Assembly: GCF_007680845.1 (NCBI RefSeq)
Contig: NZ_VEIY01000001.1
Span: 752,227-816,226 of the forward strand
Source of the DNA: Curtobacterium pusillum
GTDB lineage: Bacteria; Actinomycetota; Actinomycetes; Actinomycetales; Microbacteriaceae
DNA: 64,000 nucleotides
Direction: 5' to 3'
Of the stretch, positions 1 to 12,210 are shown in pieces (positions within the stretch are counted from its first letter, which is position 1; each line of letters begins with the position of its first letter). Position numbers and translations under genes: made by a program. The notes under the pieces are model-generated. The model was not told the origin of the DNA. It ran no database searches and was given only the letters and a program-made list of their open reading frames with translations.

Positions 1-560
1 GCACGTCGAGCACCCCGAGCGCGTCGTCGAGCGCATCGTCGTCGGCGAGTGCGGCGGCCGGCCGGAACAGCGCCGGCGGGTTCCAGGACCCCGCGGTCCC
101 GGCAGCGCGGTCGGACGCCACCCCGGTCCGTGTGACGATCCCGGCGATCGGGGTCTCGTCCTCGCTCGAGGACCTCCACCGCGGGTCCGCCGGCGAGCTC
201 GACCCGCCGAAGGACTGGAACAGCGCCGGCTGGTTCAGCGACGGCATCGTGCCCGGTGAGGTCGGCCCCGCCGTGATCGCCGGACACGTCGACAGCCCGA
301 CCACCGCGGCCGTGTTCTTCCGCCTCGACGAACTCGTCCCCGGGGACCAGATCCACGTGGCGATGTCCGACGGCACCACCCGCACCTTCACCGTGGACCG
401 GTCGGAGCGGGCCGCGAAGTCGGCCTTCCCCACGAGCGACGTCTACGGCCCCGCACCCACTCCGGAGCTGCGCCTCATCACGTGCGACGGCACGTTCGAC
501 ACGGCCACAGGGCACTACACGGACAATCTGATCGTGTTCGCAGAGCTCTCGTCGGACTGA
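1..560 (+). CDS. Class F-like sortase, C-terminal part (5' truncated by window)
   Basis: A cysteine transpeptidase of the sortase superfamily, expected to act at the outer face of the membrane. The frame is open from the first full codon at position 3, so the N-terminus with any membrane anchor lies outside the window. The visible part begins with a Ser/Ala-rich linker and then the sortase fold: the catalytic His is in AGHVDS and the catalytic Cys in LITCDG, 65 residues later. The ending YTDNLIVFAELSSD resembles class F sortases, which lack the usual Arg context of class A. No sorted substrate with an LPXTG-like tail was noticed nearby, so its target is unknown. The stop is TGA at 558-560. 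Confidence 0.85.
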   Translation, partial: TSSTPSASSSASSSASAAAGRNSAGGFQDPAVPAARSDATPVRVTIPAIGVSSSLEDLHRGSAGELDPPKDWNSAGWFSDGIVPGEVGPAVIAGHVDSPTTAAVFFRLDELVPGDQIHVAMSDGTTRTFTVDRSERAAKSAFPTSDVYGPAPTPELRLITCDGTFDTATGHYTDNLIVFAELSSD

Positions 561-605
561 CGCAGCGACCGGCCGATACCTTCGATGTCAAGCGCAAGGA
601 GCAGC

Positions 606-1400
606 ATGAGCACGACCCTGGTCATCATCCCGACCTACGACGAGGCGGAGAACGTCCGACCCATCGTCGCACGGACCCTCGCAGCCACCGACGACACGGT
701 GCACGTCCTCGTGGTCGACGACAACTCGCCGGACGGCACGGGCGACATCGCCGATGAGCTCGCCCGCGAGAGCGACCGCGTCCACGTCATGCACCGCACC
801 GTCAAGGACGGCCTCGGCGGCGCGTACCTGGCCGGGTTCGCGTGGGGTCTCGAGCACGGCTACGACAAGCTCGTCGAGATGGACGCGGACGGCTCGCACC
901 ACCCGGAGTACCTGCCGTGGATGCTCGAGCTCGCCGACACGAACGACCTCGTCCTGGGGTCCCGCTGGGTCAAGGGCGGCGACGTGGAGAACTGGCCCTG
1001 GTACCGGGAGCTGCTCTCCCGCGGCGGGAACCTCTACACGCGCCTCGCGCTCGGCATCGCCGTGCGGGACGCGACCGGCGGGTTCCGGGTGTTCACCTCG
1101 CGGGCGTTCGAACGGATCGACCTCGCCGGCGTCGCGTCGAAGGGGTACTGCTTCCAGGTGGACCTCTGCTGGCGCGCGCTCGAGGCGGGACTGCGCGTCG
1201 TCGAGACACCGATCACGTTCACGGAGCGCGAGTTCGGCGTCTCGAAGATGAGCGGGAACATCGTGCGCGAGAGCCTGGCGCTCGTCACGAAGTGGGGCAT
1301 CGACCGGCGTCTGCGCGAAGGGCGCTCGCTCGTGAAGGACCACCGCCGGCTGCCGTCCGTGCGCGCGAACGCGCACGCGGTCGCCGACCACGCGGCCTGA
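606..1400 (+). CDS. GT2 polyprenol-phosphate mannose synthase-like glycosyltransferase
   Basis: Predicted to transfer mannose from GDP-mannose to polyprenyl phosphate, giving the lipid-linked donor for membrane mannosyltransferases. The 264-residue protein has the GT2 nucleotide-binding motif [10 protein letters not shown] at about 36-45 and the acidic metal motif [10 protein letters not shown] at 91-100, followed by GSRWVKGG. It has no C-terminal membrane domain, as in Dpm1-type and mycobacterial Ppm1 catalytic domains. I chose ATG 606 because AAGGAG at 596-601 precedes it; the in-frame ATG at 585 would put that site inside the gene. A family-39 membrane glycosyltransferase at 19674 is a possible user of such a donor. 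The same GT2 family contains other enzymes, so mannose specificity is inferred. Confidence 0.85.
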   Translation: MSTTLVIIPTYDEAENVRPIVARTLAATDDTVHVLVVDDNSPDGTGDIADELARESDRVHVMHRTVKDGLGGAYLAGFAWGLEHGYDKLVEMDADGSHHPEYLPWMLELADTNDLVLGSRWVKGGDVENWPWYRELLSRGGNLYTRLALGIAVRDATGGFRVFTSRAFERIDLAGVASKGYCFQVDLCWRALEAGLRVVETPITFTEREFGVSKMSGNIVRESLALVTKWGIDRRLREGRSLVKDHRRLPSVRANAHAVADHAA

Positions 1401-1411
1401 CGGCCCGACGA

Positions 1412-1455
1412 CGGACGGGAGGCGCGGTGCCGGCTGGCACCGCGCCTCCCGTCCG
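1412..1455. terminator. Perfect 20-bp hairpin between convergent genes
   Basis: The arms at 1412-1431 and 1436-1455 are perfectly complementary around a GGCT loop. The hairpin contains both orientations of the dispersed 10-mer GGAGGCGCGG. There is no U-tract. It lies between the convergent glycosyltransferase and treZ ends, so it probably terminates both. Near-identical copies lie at 8438 and 60563. Confidence 0.75.
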
Positions 1456-1478
1456 CCGTGTGACCGGGTCGGTCCGGG

Positions 1479-3257
1479 TCAGCGCACGACCACGACGCCC
1501 CGGCCCGCGAACCGGACGACGCCCGGATCCTCGGTCGTGCCGGTGTCGGGTTGCGCGTCGACGGCCCCGAAGCGGTAGAGCTCCTCGCCCGTCGCGCCGG
1601 GGACGGGCACCTCGGCCGGTTCGTCGCGGAGGTTCACCACGACGTGCACCGGCCGGGCGTCCGGACCGAGCAGCCCGCGCGTCAGCACGAGCCACCGGTC
1701 GTCCTCGCTGAAGCGCACCGCGTTCGCCTCGTACCGGTGGTCGACGAACGCCTGGTCGGTCCGACGCAGCGCCACGAGCACCCGGTAGGCGCGGAGGATG
1801 GTCTGCCCCCGCTTCGAGTCGACGTCGGCCCAGACGAGCTTCGAGTTGGTGAACGTCGACGGGTCCTGCGGGTCCGGCACCACGGACTCGTCCCAGCCGT
1901 GTTCGGCGAACTCCGCGATCCGACCCTCGGCCGTGGCCGTGCCGAGCTCCGGCTCCGGGTGCGAGGTGAAGAACTGCCACGGCGTGGACGCGGCGAACTC
2001 CTCGCCCATGAACAGCATGGGCGTGAAGGGACCCAGCAGGGTCAGGGCGGCCGCGATCACCAGGCCCTCGTCGGTCAGGGTCGCCGCGAGGCGGTCCCCG
2101 GTCGCGCGGTTCCCGATCTGGTCGTGGTTCTGGTTCGCGACGACGAGCGCGGTCGCGGGGGAGGTGCCCCGGTCGATCGGTCGTCCGTGCCGCTTCCCGC
2201 GGAACGACGACCACGTGCCGTCGTGGAAGAAGCCGTGCTCGAGGACCTTCGCCAGCGCCGACAGCGGAGCGAAGTCCGCGTAGTAGCCGTTCGTCTCGCC
2301 GGTGAGCGCGACGTGGACGGCGTGGTGGAAGTCGTCCGACCACTGTCCGGCGAGGCCGTACCCCCAGGCTTCCTGCGGCCGGAACATGACCGGGTCGTTG
2401 AGGTCCGACTCGGCGATGAGCGACAGCGGCCGCCCGACGAACGCCGAGTAGGCGTCCGTCTCGGACGCCATCGCCTGCAGCACGTGCGGCCGGGTGGTGT
2501 CCCGGATGGCGTGGACCGCGTCGAGCCGGAGCCCGTCGACGTGGTGGTCCCGGAACCACATCCGGACGTTGTCGAGGACGTACCGGCGGACCTCGGGGTG
2601 CTCGACGTTCACCGAGTCGCCCCACGTGTTGCCGAGCCCCTGCAGGAGGTACGGCCCGTAGAGCGGCAGGTAGTTCCCGCTCGGTCCGAGGTGGTTGTAC
2701 ACGACGTCCTGGATGACCCCGAGCCCGAGGGCGTGGGCACGGTCGACGAAGCGGTCGTACGCGTCCGGTCCGCCGTACGGCGCGTGCACGGCGTACCAGG
2801 CGACCCCGTCGTAGCCCCAGTTCCAGACACCGTTGACGGCGTTCACAGGCAGCAGCTCGACGAACTCGACCCCGAGCTCCACCAGGTGGTCGAGCTTCGC
2901 GGCGGCGGCGTCGAGCGTGCCTTCCGGGGTGTAGGTGCCGATGTGCATCTCGTAGATCACACCGCCGCGCGCCGGACGCCCGGTCCAGGCGTCGTCGGTC
3001 CACGAGAACCGCGCGGGATCGACCACCTCGCTCGGCCCGTGCACCCCCTCGGGCTGGAACCGGCTGCGCGGATCGGGTCGCACGTCGTCGTCGTCGTCGA
3101 TGCGGAAGCCGTAGCGGGCGCCGACGACCGGCACGATCGCGTCGGTCGTCCACCAGTCGTCGTCGCCGCGGGTCAGCGGGTACTCGGACCCGTCGACGAC
3201 GAGGCGGACGCGCTCCGGGACCGGAGCCCAGACGGCGTAGCGGTCGGGTGCGGTCAT
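1479..3257 (-). CDS. treZ: Malto-oligosyltrehalose trehalohydrolase
   Basis: A cytoplasmic GH13 enzyme that releases trehalose from maltooligosyl trehalose made by TreY. The 592-residue protein starts with the N-terminal sandwich domain ([17 protein letters not shown]). The GH13 regions are in order: QDVVYNH at about 183-189, GLRLDAVH at 242-249 with nucleophile Asp246, the general acid in IAESDLND near 283, and NQNHDQ near 377-382. Length is normal for TreZ. The ATG start overlaps the treY stop (ATGA), so the genes are translationally coupled. It is the last gene of glgX-treY-treZ and ends at the shared hairpin 1412-1455. Confidence 0.95.
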   Translation of the reverse strand: MTAPDRYAVWAPVPERVRLVVDGSEYPLTRGDDDWWTTDAIVPVVGARYGFRIDDDDDVRPDPRSRFQPEGVHGPSEVVDPARFSWTDDAWTGRPARGGVIYEMHIGTYTPEGTLDAAAAKLDHLVELGVEFVELLPVNAVNGVWNWGYDGVAWYAVHAPYGGPDAYDRFVDRAHALGLGVIQDVVYNHLGPSGNYLPLYGPYLLQGLGNTWGDSVNVEHPEVRRYVLDNVRMWFRDHHVDGLRLDAVHAIRDTTRPHVLQAMASETDAYSAFVGRPLSLIAESDLNDPVMFRPQEAWGYGLAGQWSDDFHHAVHVALTGETNGYYADFAPLSALAKVLEHGFFHDGTWSSFRGKRHGRPIDRGTSPATALVVANQNHDQIGNRATGDRLAATLTDEGLVIAAALTLLGPFTPMLFMGEEFAASTPWQFFTSHPEPELGTATAEGRIAEFAEHGWDESVVPDPQDPSTFTNSKLVWADVDSKRGQTILRAYRVLVALRRTDQAFVDHRYEANAVRFSEDDRWLVLTRGLLGPDARPVHVVVNLRDEPAEVPVPGATGEELYRFGAVDAQPDTGTTEDPGVVRFAGRGVVVVR

Positions 3258-5742
3258 GCGTGGCCCTCCAGGATGTCGATCTCGGCCTGCGCGTCGGTCT
3301 CCGGTGCCGAGGTGCCGGCGAGCGTGGTGCCCGGGTCCGTCCCCGCCCCCGGCGCCGTGCCCGTCCCCGTTGCAGCGGCTCCCTCGGTGCCGTGGTCGGT
3401 CGCCTCGGCGACGGACGCCGGGACGAGCAGCGCCACCGGGAAGTCGGTGAGGAGCTCGGCCAGCGCGATGCCCCGGCCAGCGGGGACGCTCCGGCCGGTG
3501 AGGAGGTCCACCCGGTCGAGCGGGACGGCGTGCACGAGGGTGTCGCCCCAGCCACCCACGCGGTCGAGGCCGATCGGGAGTCGGGTCGCGATCGTGACCG
3601 CGCCGCCCCGGTCGAAGGCGATCACGTGGTCGGCGGCGCTGCCCGTCGCCTCGAGTGCGAGGTAGCGCGTGAACAGTTCGGGGTGGTCGCGCCGGAGCCG
3701 CAGTGCCCGGCTCGTGACGAGGAGCTTCGCGGCGCCGTCGAGCCCGATCGGCGGCAGGTCTTCCGGCCCGTCGTCGTCGGGGCCGTCGAGCGAGGCGAGC
3801 ACGTGCCGGCGTTCGGTGTAGTCCACCGGCCGACGGTTGTCGGGGTCGACGAGCGAGCGGTCCCAGGACTCGGTGCCCTGGTACACGTCGGGCACACCCG
3901 GCGCGGTGAGCTGCACGAGCTTGACGCCCAGGCCGTTCGACCACCCGGCGGCGTCGATCCGTTCGTCGAGGGCGTCGAGCACCGCGACCACCGCGGGGTC
4001 GACGAACGCGGCGTCGACGAGCGCGTGCATCCGGCGTTCGAAGTCCTCGTCGGGTGCGGTCCAGGTCGTGCTGTCCCCGGCTTCGCGGGAGGCCTTCTCG
4101 GCGTAGGCGTGCAGGCGTTCCCGGCTGGCCGGTCGTGCCCCGACGATCGCCTGCCAGAGGAGGTCGGCGAGCACGGCGTCCTCCAGCGGCGCGAGTGACT
4201 GCAACCGTTCGAGGGCCGAGGTCCACTCGTGTCCGAGCTCGGCCAGCACGGCGATGCGGGCACGGGTGTCCTCGCTGCGCTTCGTGTCGTGCGTCGTCAG
4301 GGTGGTCATGGTGTGCGGCCAGCTGCCGAGCCGGTCGCGCTGCGCCTGGTGGAAGTCGTCGACGGTGACCGAGAACACGCTCGGGTCGCCGCCGACTTCG
4401 CTGAGCGAGGTCAGCCGCGAGGTGCGGTAGAACGCGGTGTCCTCCACGCCCTTCGCCATCACCATGCCGCTCGTCTGCTGCAGGCGGATCGCGGCGGCGT
4501 TCGTCGGGTCGACGAGTGCCGGGGCGATCCGGTCGATGACGTCGTCGAGCTCGGGACGTGCCTCGGCAGCACGCTCGAGGGCGTCGATGAGGTGGTGCGA
4601 CCCCTCCGGCAGGTAGGTCCGGTAGACGTCGAACGACGCGACGATCTCGGCGACGGCGTCGACGATGCGCTCGTGCGGGATCGGGGCCGTCGTGGCGGTC
4701 GCCGTGCCGGGTCCGAGGAGCCGGGCGAGCCGCTCGACCTCGCTGCCGAGGATGCCGTCCGCGATCCCGCGACGCGTGCCGTGCGTGAGCTCCTGCCAGT
4801 CGGTCGGCTCGGCCCCGGACGCGGCGGTGAGCGGTGCCTCGCCGGCCGGGTCGACGAACACCCGGTCGAGCACCCCGAGGGCGTCGTAGCCGGTCGTGCC
4901 GTCCACCGGCCAGGAGGACGGCAGCGCTTCGCCGGGTTCGAGGATCTTCTCGACGAGGGTGTACGCGCCGCCGGTCAGCTCCGCGAGGTCCTGCAGGTAC
5001 CCGGCGGGGTCGTACAGCCCGTCCGGGTGGTCGATGCGGAGCCCGTCGACGAGCCCGTCGCGGAACCAGCCCCCGATCGTGTCGTGCGACGCCGCGAAGA
5101 CCTCCGGTTCTTCGACCCGGATCGCCGCGAGCGTGTTCACGGCGAAGAACCGCCGGTAGTTCAGTTCGTGGTCGGCACGCTTCCAGTGCACGAACTCGTA
5201 GTGCTGCCGCGCGTGGACGTCCGCGACGGAGTCGCCGTCCTGCACGGTGCCGGCGGCCGTCGGGTACGCGGTGTCGCCGAGGTACAGCCGACCGTCGCGC
5301 AGTTCGACCGCGTCCAGCAGGCGGTCGTCGAGCACCGGGACGCGGAGCTTGCCGTCGCCGGCTTCCCAGTCGACGTCGAACGCCCAGGCCACAGGTGAGC
5401 CCTGGCCGTGCTCGAGCAGCGACCACCACCACGGGTTGACCGCGGGGGTGGCGACGCCGACGTGGTTCGGCACGACGTCGACCAGCACGCCGAGCCCGAC
5501 CGCGTGCGCGGCCTCGGCCAGGGCGCGGAGAGCGTCGTCCCCGCCGCGCTCGGTGTCCACGTGGGAGTGGTCGACGACGTCGTAGCCGTGCTGTGAGCCC
5601 GGCTCGGCCTGCAGCACCGGGGAGAGGTACAGCCAGTCCGCGCCGAGGTCCCGGACGTAGTCGACGACGTCCTGTGCGGAGCGGAGGTCGAAGTCCGCCG
5701 TGACCTGGAGCCGGTAGGTGGACGCCGGCACGCGCCGGTCGG

Positions 5743-5746
<4 letters not shown>
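3254..5746 (-). CDS. treY: Malto-oligosyltrehalose synthase
   Basis: A GH13 transglucosidase that rearranges the reducing end of maltodextrins to a terminal trehalose unit. The 830-residue protein opens [15 protein letters not shown], the usual TreY N-terminus. It carries VDVVPNH at about 89-95, [10 protein letters not shown] at 235-244 with the nucleophile Asp239, and TLVEKIL with the acid Glu266. The GTG start overlaps the glgX stop (GTGA) and its stop overlaps the treZ start. The same frame is open a further 780 bases upstream of the GTG, but that part is shadow of glgX. With GlgX and TreZ it forms a complete glycogen-to-trehalose route, usually linked to osmotic and desiccation stress. 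Confidence 0.95.
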
Positions 5747-7977
<2,231 letters not shown>

Positions 7978-8104
7978 TGGTCCTCCAGAAGTGGGTCTCG
8001 TCACGATATCGACGCTGACCTCCCCCGTCCGCAGACAAGGCCCAGCAGCGGACAGTCGCCGCGGATCGCGGGCTGTGGAGGAACGGCCGAGTAGCCTCGC
8101 GCGC

Positions 8105-8428
8105 ATGACCAACATCGTCAGTCAGATCGCAGACAAGGTGCGCCCGGTCGGCGTGTCCACCAACTACGGCGAGCCGGTCGAGGTCGGCGACCAGACCCTC
8201 ATCCCGGTGTCCATCGCGTGGTTCGGCTTCGGTGGGGGCGGGGACGGCGACGACAACGGCGGCGGCGGTGGGGGCGCGGCCTCCATCCCGGTCGGCGCGT
8301 ACGTCCGTCGTCCAGGCCGCGACCTCGAGTTCGAACCGAACCTCATCTCGCTCCTCGCGGTGAGCATCCCCGTCATCTGGGTGACCGGGACGGTCCTGCG
8401 GAAACTGGTGCGCGTCCTCAAGAAGTGA
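8105..8428 (+). CDS. GerW/YtfJ-like small protein
   Basis: A 107-residue protein with the GerW-family layout: an N-terminal helix (MTNIVSQIADKVRPVG), the core GEPVEVGDQTLIPVSIAWFG, a glycine and aspartate-rich loop, and a C-terminal hydrophobic helix SLLAVSIPVIWVTGTVL. GerW is a spore protein in Bacillus, but homologues are common in non-sporulating actinobacteria where the role is unknown. TAGCCT at 8092-8097 lies seven bases before the ATG and no Shine-Dalgarno site is visible, so the mRNA is probably leaderless. It diverges from the trehalose operon across 127 bases. Confidence 0.75.
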   Translation: MTNIVSQIADKVRPVGVSTNYGEPVEVGDQTLIPVSIAWFGFGGGGDGDDNGGGGGGAASIPVGAYVRRPGRDLEFEPNLISLLAVSIPVIWVTGTVLRKLVRVLKK

Positions 8429-8437
8429 CCCGTCGCG

Positions 8438-8479
8438 GGACGGGAGGCGCGGTGCCAGCGGGCACTGCGCCTCCAGTCC
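8438..8479 (+). terminator. Imperfect GGAGGCGCGG-type hairpin
   Basis: The 19-base arms 8438-8456 and 8461-8479 pair with one mismatch and one G-U around an AGCG loop. It is a near copy of the hairpin at 1412-1455. Its position after the GerW-like gene and before the riboswitch fits a terminator, but there is no U-tract. Confidence 0.65.
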
Positions 8480-8516
8480 GTCATGTGGTCGCGACCGTGT
8501 CTACACTGGTGGCACA

Positions 8517-8606
8517 CACACGGGAGTCCGGGAACGCCGGGCTGAGAGGGAGCGAGTCGCGCTCCGACCGTCGAACCTGATCCGGATCATGCCGGCGCAG
8601 GGAGGA
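8517..8606 (+). promoter_or_regulatory. TPP riboswitch (THI element) upstream of ykoEDC
   Basis: The conserved thi-box signatures are present in order: GCTGAGAGGG at 8540-8549, ACCGTCGAACCTGATCC at 8567-8583, and GGATCATGCCGGCGCAGGGAG at 8584-8604. The 3' end of the aptamer contains GGAGG (8601-8605), the apparent Shine-Dalgarno site of ykoE, whose ATG is at 8617. Control is therefore probably translational, with TPP binding closing the ribosome site. No separate terminator hairpin was seen between the aptamer and the gene. Confidence 0.92.
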
Positions 8607-8616
8607 GTCCAGGACC

Positions 8617-9255
8617 ATGTCCACCAGTCCGTCGTCCACCGTCCTCACGACCACCAAGCGATCCCTGCGGTGGCGGGTCGTCGACATCGTCGTCGCCAGC
8701 GTCCTCGCCGTCGCGATCGGTGTCGTGTTCAAGCTCTGGGAGTTCGGCTACGAGCCGATCAGCGCCGCCGCCACGCTCGTCCTCCCGGGCACGCAGGCGC
8801 TCTTCGGCGGGGTCTGGCTGCTCGCCGGTCCGGTCGTCGCGATCGTCGTCCGGAAGCCCGGAGCGGCCCTCTACGCCGAGATGGTCGCCGCCTCGGTCGA
8901 GGCGCTCCTCGGCACGCAGTGGGGGTGGCTGACCCTCGAAGCCGGGCTCGTGCAGGGCCTCGGTGCCGAGCTCGTGCTCGCGCTCTTCTTGTACCGCACC
9001 TACCGGCTCCCCGTCGTCGTGCTCGCCGGTGCCGCCGCCGGGCTCGCGCTCGGTCTCAACGACACCATCCTCTGGTACGCCGGACTCGACGCCGCGTTCA
9101 AGGTCGTCTACGTCGTCTCGGCGATCGTGTCCGGCGCCGTGATCGCGGGCATCGGGTCGTGGCTGCTCGTGCGAGCGCTCGCCACCACCGGGGTGCTGTC
9201 CTCGTTCGCTGTCGGACGCGAACACTCCAGGCGCCGGACCCGCGCCGTCGCGTGA
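8617..9255 (+). CDS. ykoE: ECF transporter S component YkoE (thiamine precursor uptake)
   Basis: The substrate-binding membrane subunit of an energy-coupling factor transporter, probably for hydroxymethylpyrimidine or a related thiamine precursor. The 212-residue protein shows five to six hydrophobic segments (for example VVDIVVASVLAVAIGVVF and YVVSAIVSGAVIAGIGSWLL) and the motif EFGYEPISAAATLVLPG typical of YkoE. The TPP riboswitch immediately upstream gives the substrate assignment. Its TGA overlaps the GTG of ykoD (GTGA). The C-terminus ends in a basic tail. Confidence 0.9.
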   Translation: MSTSPSSTVLTTTKRSLRWRVVDIVVASVLAVAIGVVFKLWEFGYEPISAAATLVLPGTQALFGGVWLLAGPVVAIVVRKPGAALYAEMVAASVEALLGTQWGWLTLEAGLVQGLGAELVLALFLYRTYRLPVVVLAGAAAGLALGLNDTILWYAGLDAAFKVVYVVSAIVSGAVIAGIGSWLLVRALATTGVLSSFAVGREHSRRRTRAVA

Positions 9256-10799
9256 CCGCCCGAGCCGCGCGGGTCACCTTCTCCGACTGGGGGTGGCGGT
9301 ACGCGGAACGTGACGCCTGGGCGGTCCGCGGCGTCGACCTGACCGTCGAGCCGGGGGAGCGCGTCGCGATCGTCGGGCCGTCGGGAGCGGGGAAATCCAC
9401 GCTCCTCCGCGCCGTCGCCGCGGTGCTGCCCGACGAACCCGATCCCAGCGACGACACCGCCGCGGCCGTGCAGGGAACGGTGCTCGTCGACGGCGCCGAC
9501 CCCGGCGCGGTCCGCGGACGCGTCGGCCTCGTCATGCAGGACCCCGAGGCCCACACCGTCATGTCACGCATCGGGGACGACGTCGCCTTCGGGTGCGAGA
9601 ACACCGGCGTGCCGCAGGCCGAGACCTGGGAACGGGTCCGGTCGGCGCTCGACGTGGTCGGGCTCGACCTCCCGCTCGACCGGTCCACCACGATGCTCTC
9701 CGGCGGGCAACGGCAGCGGCTCGCGCTCGCCGGGGTGCTCGCGATGCGGCCGGGGGCGCTCGTGCTCGACGAACCGTGCGCGAACCTCGACCCCGACGGT
9801 GTGACACAGGTGCACGACGCCGTCCGAGCGCTCCTCGACGCGACCGGGGCCACCCTGCTCGTCGTCGAGCACCGGATCGGGACGTGGCTCGACCTCGTCG
9901 ACCGGCTCGTCCTGCTCGAACCGGGCGGGGGAGTCGTCGCCGACGGGGCACCCGCGGACGTGCTCGCTGCGCACGGTCCGGCGCTCACCGCCGCCGGGGT
10001 GTGGGTACCCGGGGCGGAGCCGGCGCGCGGGTCCTCCCGTGGGTCCGCACACGAGGACGGTGCGGTGCTGCTCGAGGCGCGCGGGCTCGGGACCGCCCGG
10101 GGTCGGCGACAGCGGGTGGGGAGCGGCATCGACCTCGACGTCCGCTCGGGCCGGGTGCTCGCCGTGACGGGACCGAACGGCATCGGCAAGTCCACGCTCG
10201 GCCTCACGCTCGCCGGACTCCTCCGACCCGCGGCGGGCACACTCCGCGCCACTCCTGACGTGGCCGACGGTGCCGGGGACGCACCCGCCGCGTGGTCGAG
10301 CCGGCAACTCGCCGCACGGATCGGCACGGTCTTCCAGGACCCCGAGCACCAGTTCGTCGCCCGCACCGTCCGCGAGGAGCTCGCCGTCGGACCCCGCGCC
10401 CTCGGGCAGCCGGACGTCGACGACCGCGTGGCCGAGCTGCTCGACGCGTTCGGGCTCGCACACCTCGCGGACGCCAACCCCTTCACGCTGTCCGGCGGAG
10501 AACAGCGGCGGCTCGCGATCGGGGCGGTGATCGCCTCCCGACCGCCGGTGGTCGTGCTCGACGAACCAACCTCCGGGCAGGACCGCGCCACGTGGCAGGC
10601 CGTGGTCGACCGGCTCGGCACGCTCGCCGACAACGGGACCGCGATCGTCGCGGTGACGCACGACCGTGACCTCGTGCGCGCACTCGACGCGGACGAGGCC
10701 GTGCTCGGCGCCGACGGGGTGGTGGCGGTCGGGGATGCGCGCGGTCCTGCGAGCGCGACGCGCGTCCCGCCGGGCCGGGCCGCGGAGGTGCGATCGTGA
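9252..10799 (+). CDS. ykoD: ECF transporter duplicated ATPase YkoD
   Basis: Energises the YkoE transporter. The 515-residue protein is a fusion of two ABC ATPase domains. The first has Walker A GPSGAGKST, signature LSGGQRQR and Walker B LVLDEPCANLD. The second has GPNGIGKST, LSGGEQRR and VVLDEPTSGQD. One fused ATPase replaces the usual EcfA1/EcfA2 pair, as in other ykoEDC operons. The GTG start at 9252 overlaps the ykoE stop, and the stop overlaps the ykoC GTG, so all three subunits are translationally coupled. The same frame stays open upstream through ykoE, which I treat as shadow. Confidence 0.93.
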   Translation: MTARAARVTFSDWGWRYAERDAWAVRGVDLTVEPGERVAIVGPSGAGKSTLLRAVAAVLPDEPDPSDDTAAAVQGTVLVDGADPGAVRGRVGLVMQDPEAHTVMSRIGDDVAFGCENTGVPQAETWERVRSALDVVGLDLPLDRSTTMLSGGQRQRLALAGVLAMRPGALVLDEPCANLDPDGVTQVHDAVRALLDATGATLLVVEHRIGTWLDLVDRLVLLEPGGGVVADGAPADVLAAHGPALTAAGVWVPGAEPARGSSRGSAHEDGAVLLEARGLGTARGRRQRVGSGIDLDVRSGRVLAVTGPNGIGKSTLGLTLAGLLRPAAGTLRATPDVADGAGDAPAAWSSRQLAARIGTVFQDPEHQFVARTVREELAVGPRALGQPDVDDRVAELLDAFGLAHLADANPFTLSGGEQRRLAIGAVIASRPPVVVLDEPTSGQDRATWQAVVDRLGTLADNGTAIVAVTHDRDLVRALDADEAVLGADGVVAVGDARGPASATRVPPGRAAEVRS

Positions 10800-11617
10800 G
10801 CACGTCGAGGGCCGCAGCCGGACCGCGGGGGCGAACCGCGCCTCCAGGACGACCGACCGCACCCGCACGCGCCGGGGGGATCCGCGGTGTCCAGCCGGTG
10901 GCGTCGCTGCTGGGCGTCCTCGCGCTGGGCGTGTGCCTCGTGCTCAGCCTCGACGTCGTGTCCGCAGCGGTCGCGCTCGGACTCGAGGTGCTGCTCCTGC
11001 CGGTGCTCCGGATCCCGTGGCGGACCCTGCTCCTGCGGACCTCGCCCGTGCTCGTCGCGGTCCCGCTCACGGCGCTGAGCATCGCGCTGTACGGGCGGCC
11101 CTCCGGCCGGGAGTGGTTCGACCTCGGCTTCGCGCACGTCACCGACGGGTCCCTGACGCTCGCGCTCGCGACGGCGTTGCGCGTCCTCGCCGTCGGGCTG
11201 CCCGCGGTGGCGCTGTTCGTGCGGGTGGACCCGACGGATCTCGCGGACGGGCTCGCGCAGCTGCTGCGGTTGCCGGCGCGGTTCGTGCTCGGTGCGCTCG
11301 CCGCGATCCGGATGACGACGCTGCTCGGCGACGACTGGCGACAGCTCGGGATGGCCAGGCGGGCACGAGGGGTGGCGGACACCGGACGGGTGCGGCGCGG
11401 GGCCTCGATGGCGTTCGCGTTGCTCGTGCTCGCGCTGCGGCGGGCGACCACGCTCGCGGTGGCGATGGAGTCGCGGGGGTTCGGGGCGCCGGGCCGACGG
11501 ACGTGGGCGCGGACGGCACGGTTCGGCGGGCCGGAGTGGGCGATGGTCGGGGTGCTCGTCGGCATCGGGGTCGTCGCGATCGTGGTCGCGGTGGGGGCGG
11601 GGACGTGGCGTGCCTGA
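10796..11617 (+). CDS. ykoC: ECF transporter transmembrane T component YkoC
   Basis: The scaffold membrane subunit linking YkoE to YkoD. The 273-residue protein has a charged N-terminal stretch of about 35 residues, four to five membrane helices, and the EcfT coupling region with the short motif MARRARGVAD and later AMESRGFGAPGRRT. The N-terminal stretch contains a copy of the dispersed repeat (10836-10845, reverse orientation), coding for a part of the protein that is unlikely to be structured. Starts with GTG overlapping ykoD; the next gene begins eight bases before its stop. Confidence 0.9.
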   Translation: MSTSRAAAGPRGRTAPPGRPTAPARAGGIRGVQPVASLLGVLALGVCLVLSLDVVSAAVALGLEVLLLPVLRIPWRTLLLRTSPVLVAVPLTALSIALYGRPSGREWFDLGFAHVTDGSLTLALATALRVLAVGLPAVALFVRVDPTDLADGLAQLLRLPARFVLGALAAIRMTTLLGDDWRQLGMARRARGVADTGRVRRGASMAFALLVLALRRATTLAVAMESRGFGAPGRRTWARTARFGGPEWAMVGVLVGIGVVAIVVAVGAGTWRA

Positions 11618-12194
11618 GCGGACGGCGGTGCTCGAGCGGGTGCTCGAGCGTCTGGTCGGGTCGGTCGGCGCGCCGGGTGCGGGGCGGGTCGTCGTGCCCG
11701 GTGCGGGTCCGGTCGGGGCGTCGGGTGCCGGGCGGGTCGTCGTCCTCGTCGACGGACGGTCCGGGACGGGGAAGACCACGCTCGGGAACGCCCTCGCCAC
11801 CGAGCTCGGCGCGCAGATCGTGCACCTCGACGACGTCTACCCCGGCTGGGACGGGCTCCGCGCGGCGTCCGAGGCGGTCGTGACCGACATCCTCGGCGAG
11901 CCGTCCGGGTACCGGCGGTGGGACTGGACCACCTCGGAGCCGGACGGGTGGACGGCGGTCGACCCGCGCCTCCCGATCGTCGTCGAGGGGTGCGGCGCGT
12001 TGTCCCGGGCGTCCGCACCACTCGCCACGCTGCGGGTGTGGCTCGAGGCCGACGACCGAGCGCGGTGGGAGCGGGCGATCGGGCGGGACGGCGAGGTGTT
12101 CGCGCGGGAGTGGGCGCGGTGGGCGGCGCAGGAGGAGGCGTTCATCGCGGCCGAGCAGCCGGCCGGGTTGGCGGACGTGGTGGCGCGGACGTAG
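11610..12194 (+). CDS. Uridine kinase-like P-loop NTPase
   Basis: A 194-residue P-loop protein with Walker A DGRSGTGKTTL, preceded by a low-complexity Gly/Val/Ala-rich N-terminus in which VVVPGAGPVGASGAGR repeats itself. The HLDDVYPGWDG motif and the later IVVEGCGALS resemble uridine kinase or nucleoside-phosphate kinase folds that bind a small substrate hydroxyl. GTG start at 11610 overlaps the end of ykoC, so it is probably cotranscribed with the thiamine transporter. A salvage kinase for the imported precursor is an attractive idea but nothing in the sequence proves it. Confidence 0.65.
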   Translation: MPERTAVLERVLERLVGSVGAPGAGRVVVPGAGPVGASGAGRVVVLVDGRSGTGKTTLGNALATELGAQIVHLDDVYPGWDGLRAASEAVVTDILGEPSGYRRWDWTTSEPDGWTAVDPRLPIVVEGCGALSRASAPLATLRVWLEADDRARWERAIGRDGEVFAREWARWAAQEEAFIAAEQPAGLADVVART

Positions 12195-12210
12195 GCGGGG
12201 TACCCGCCCG

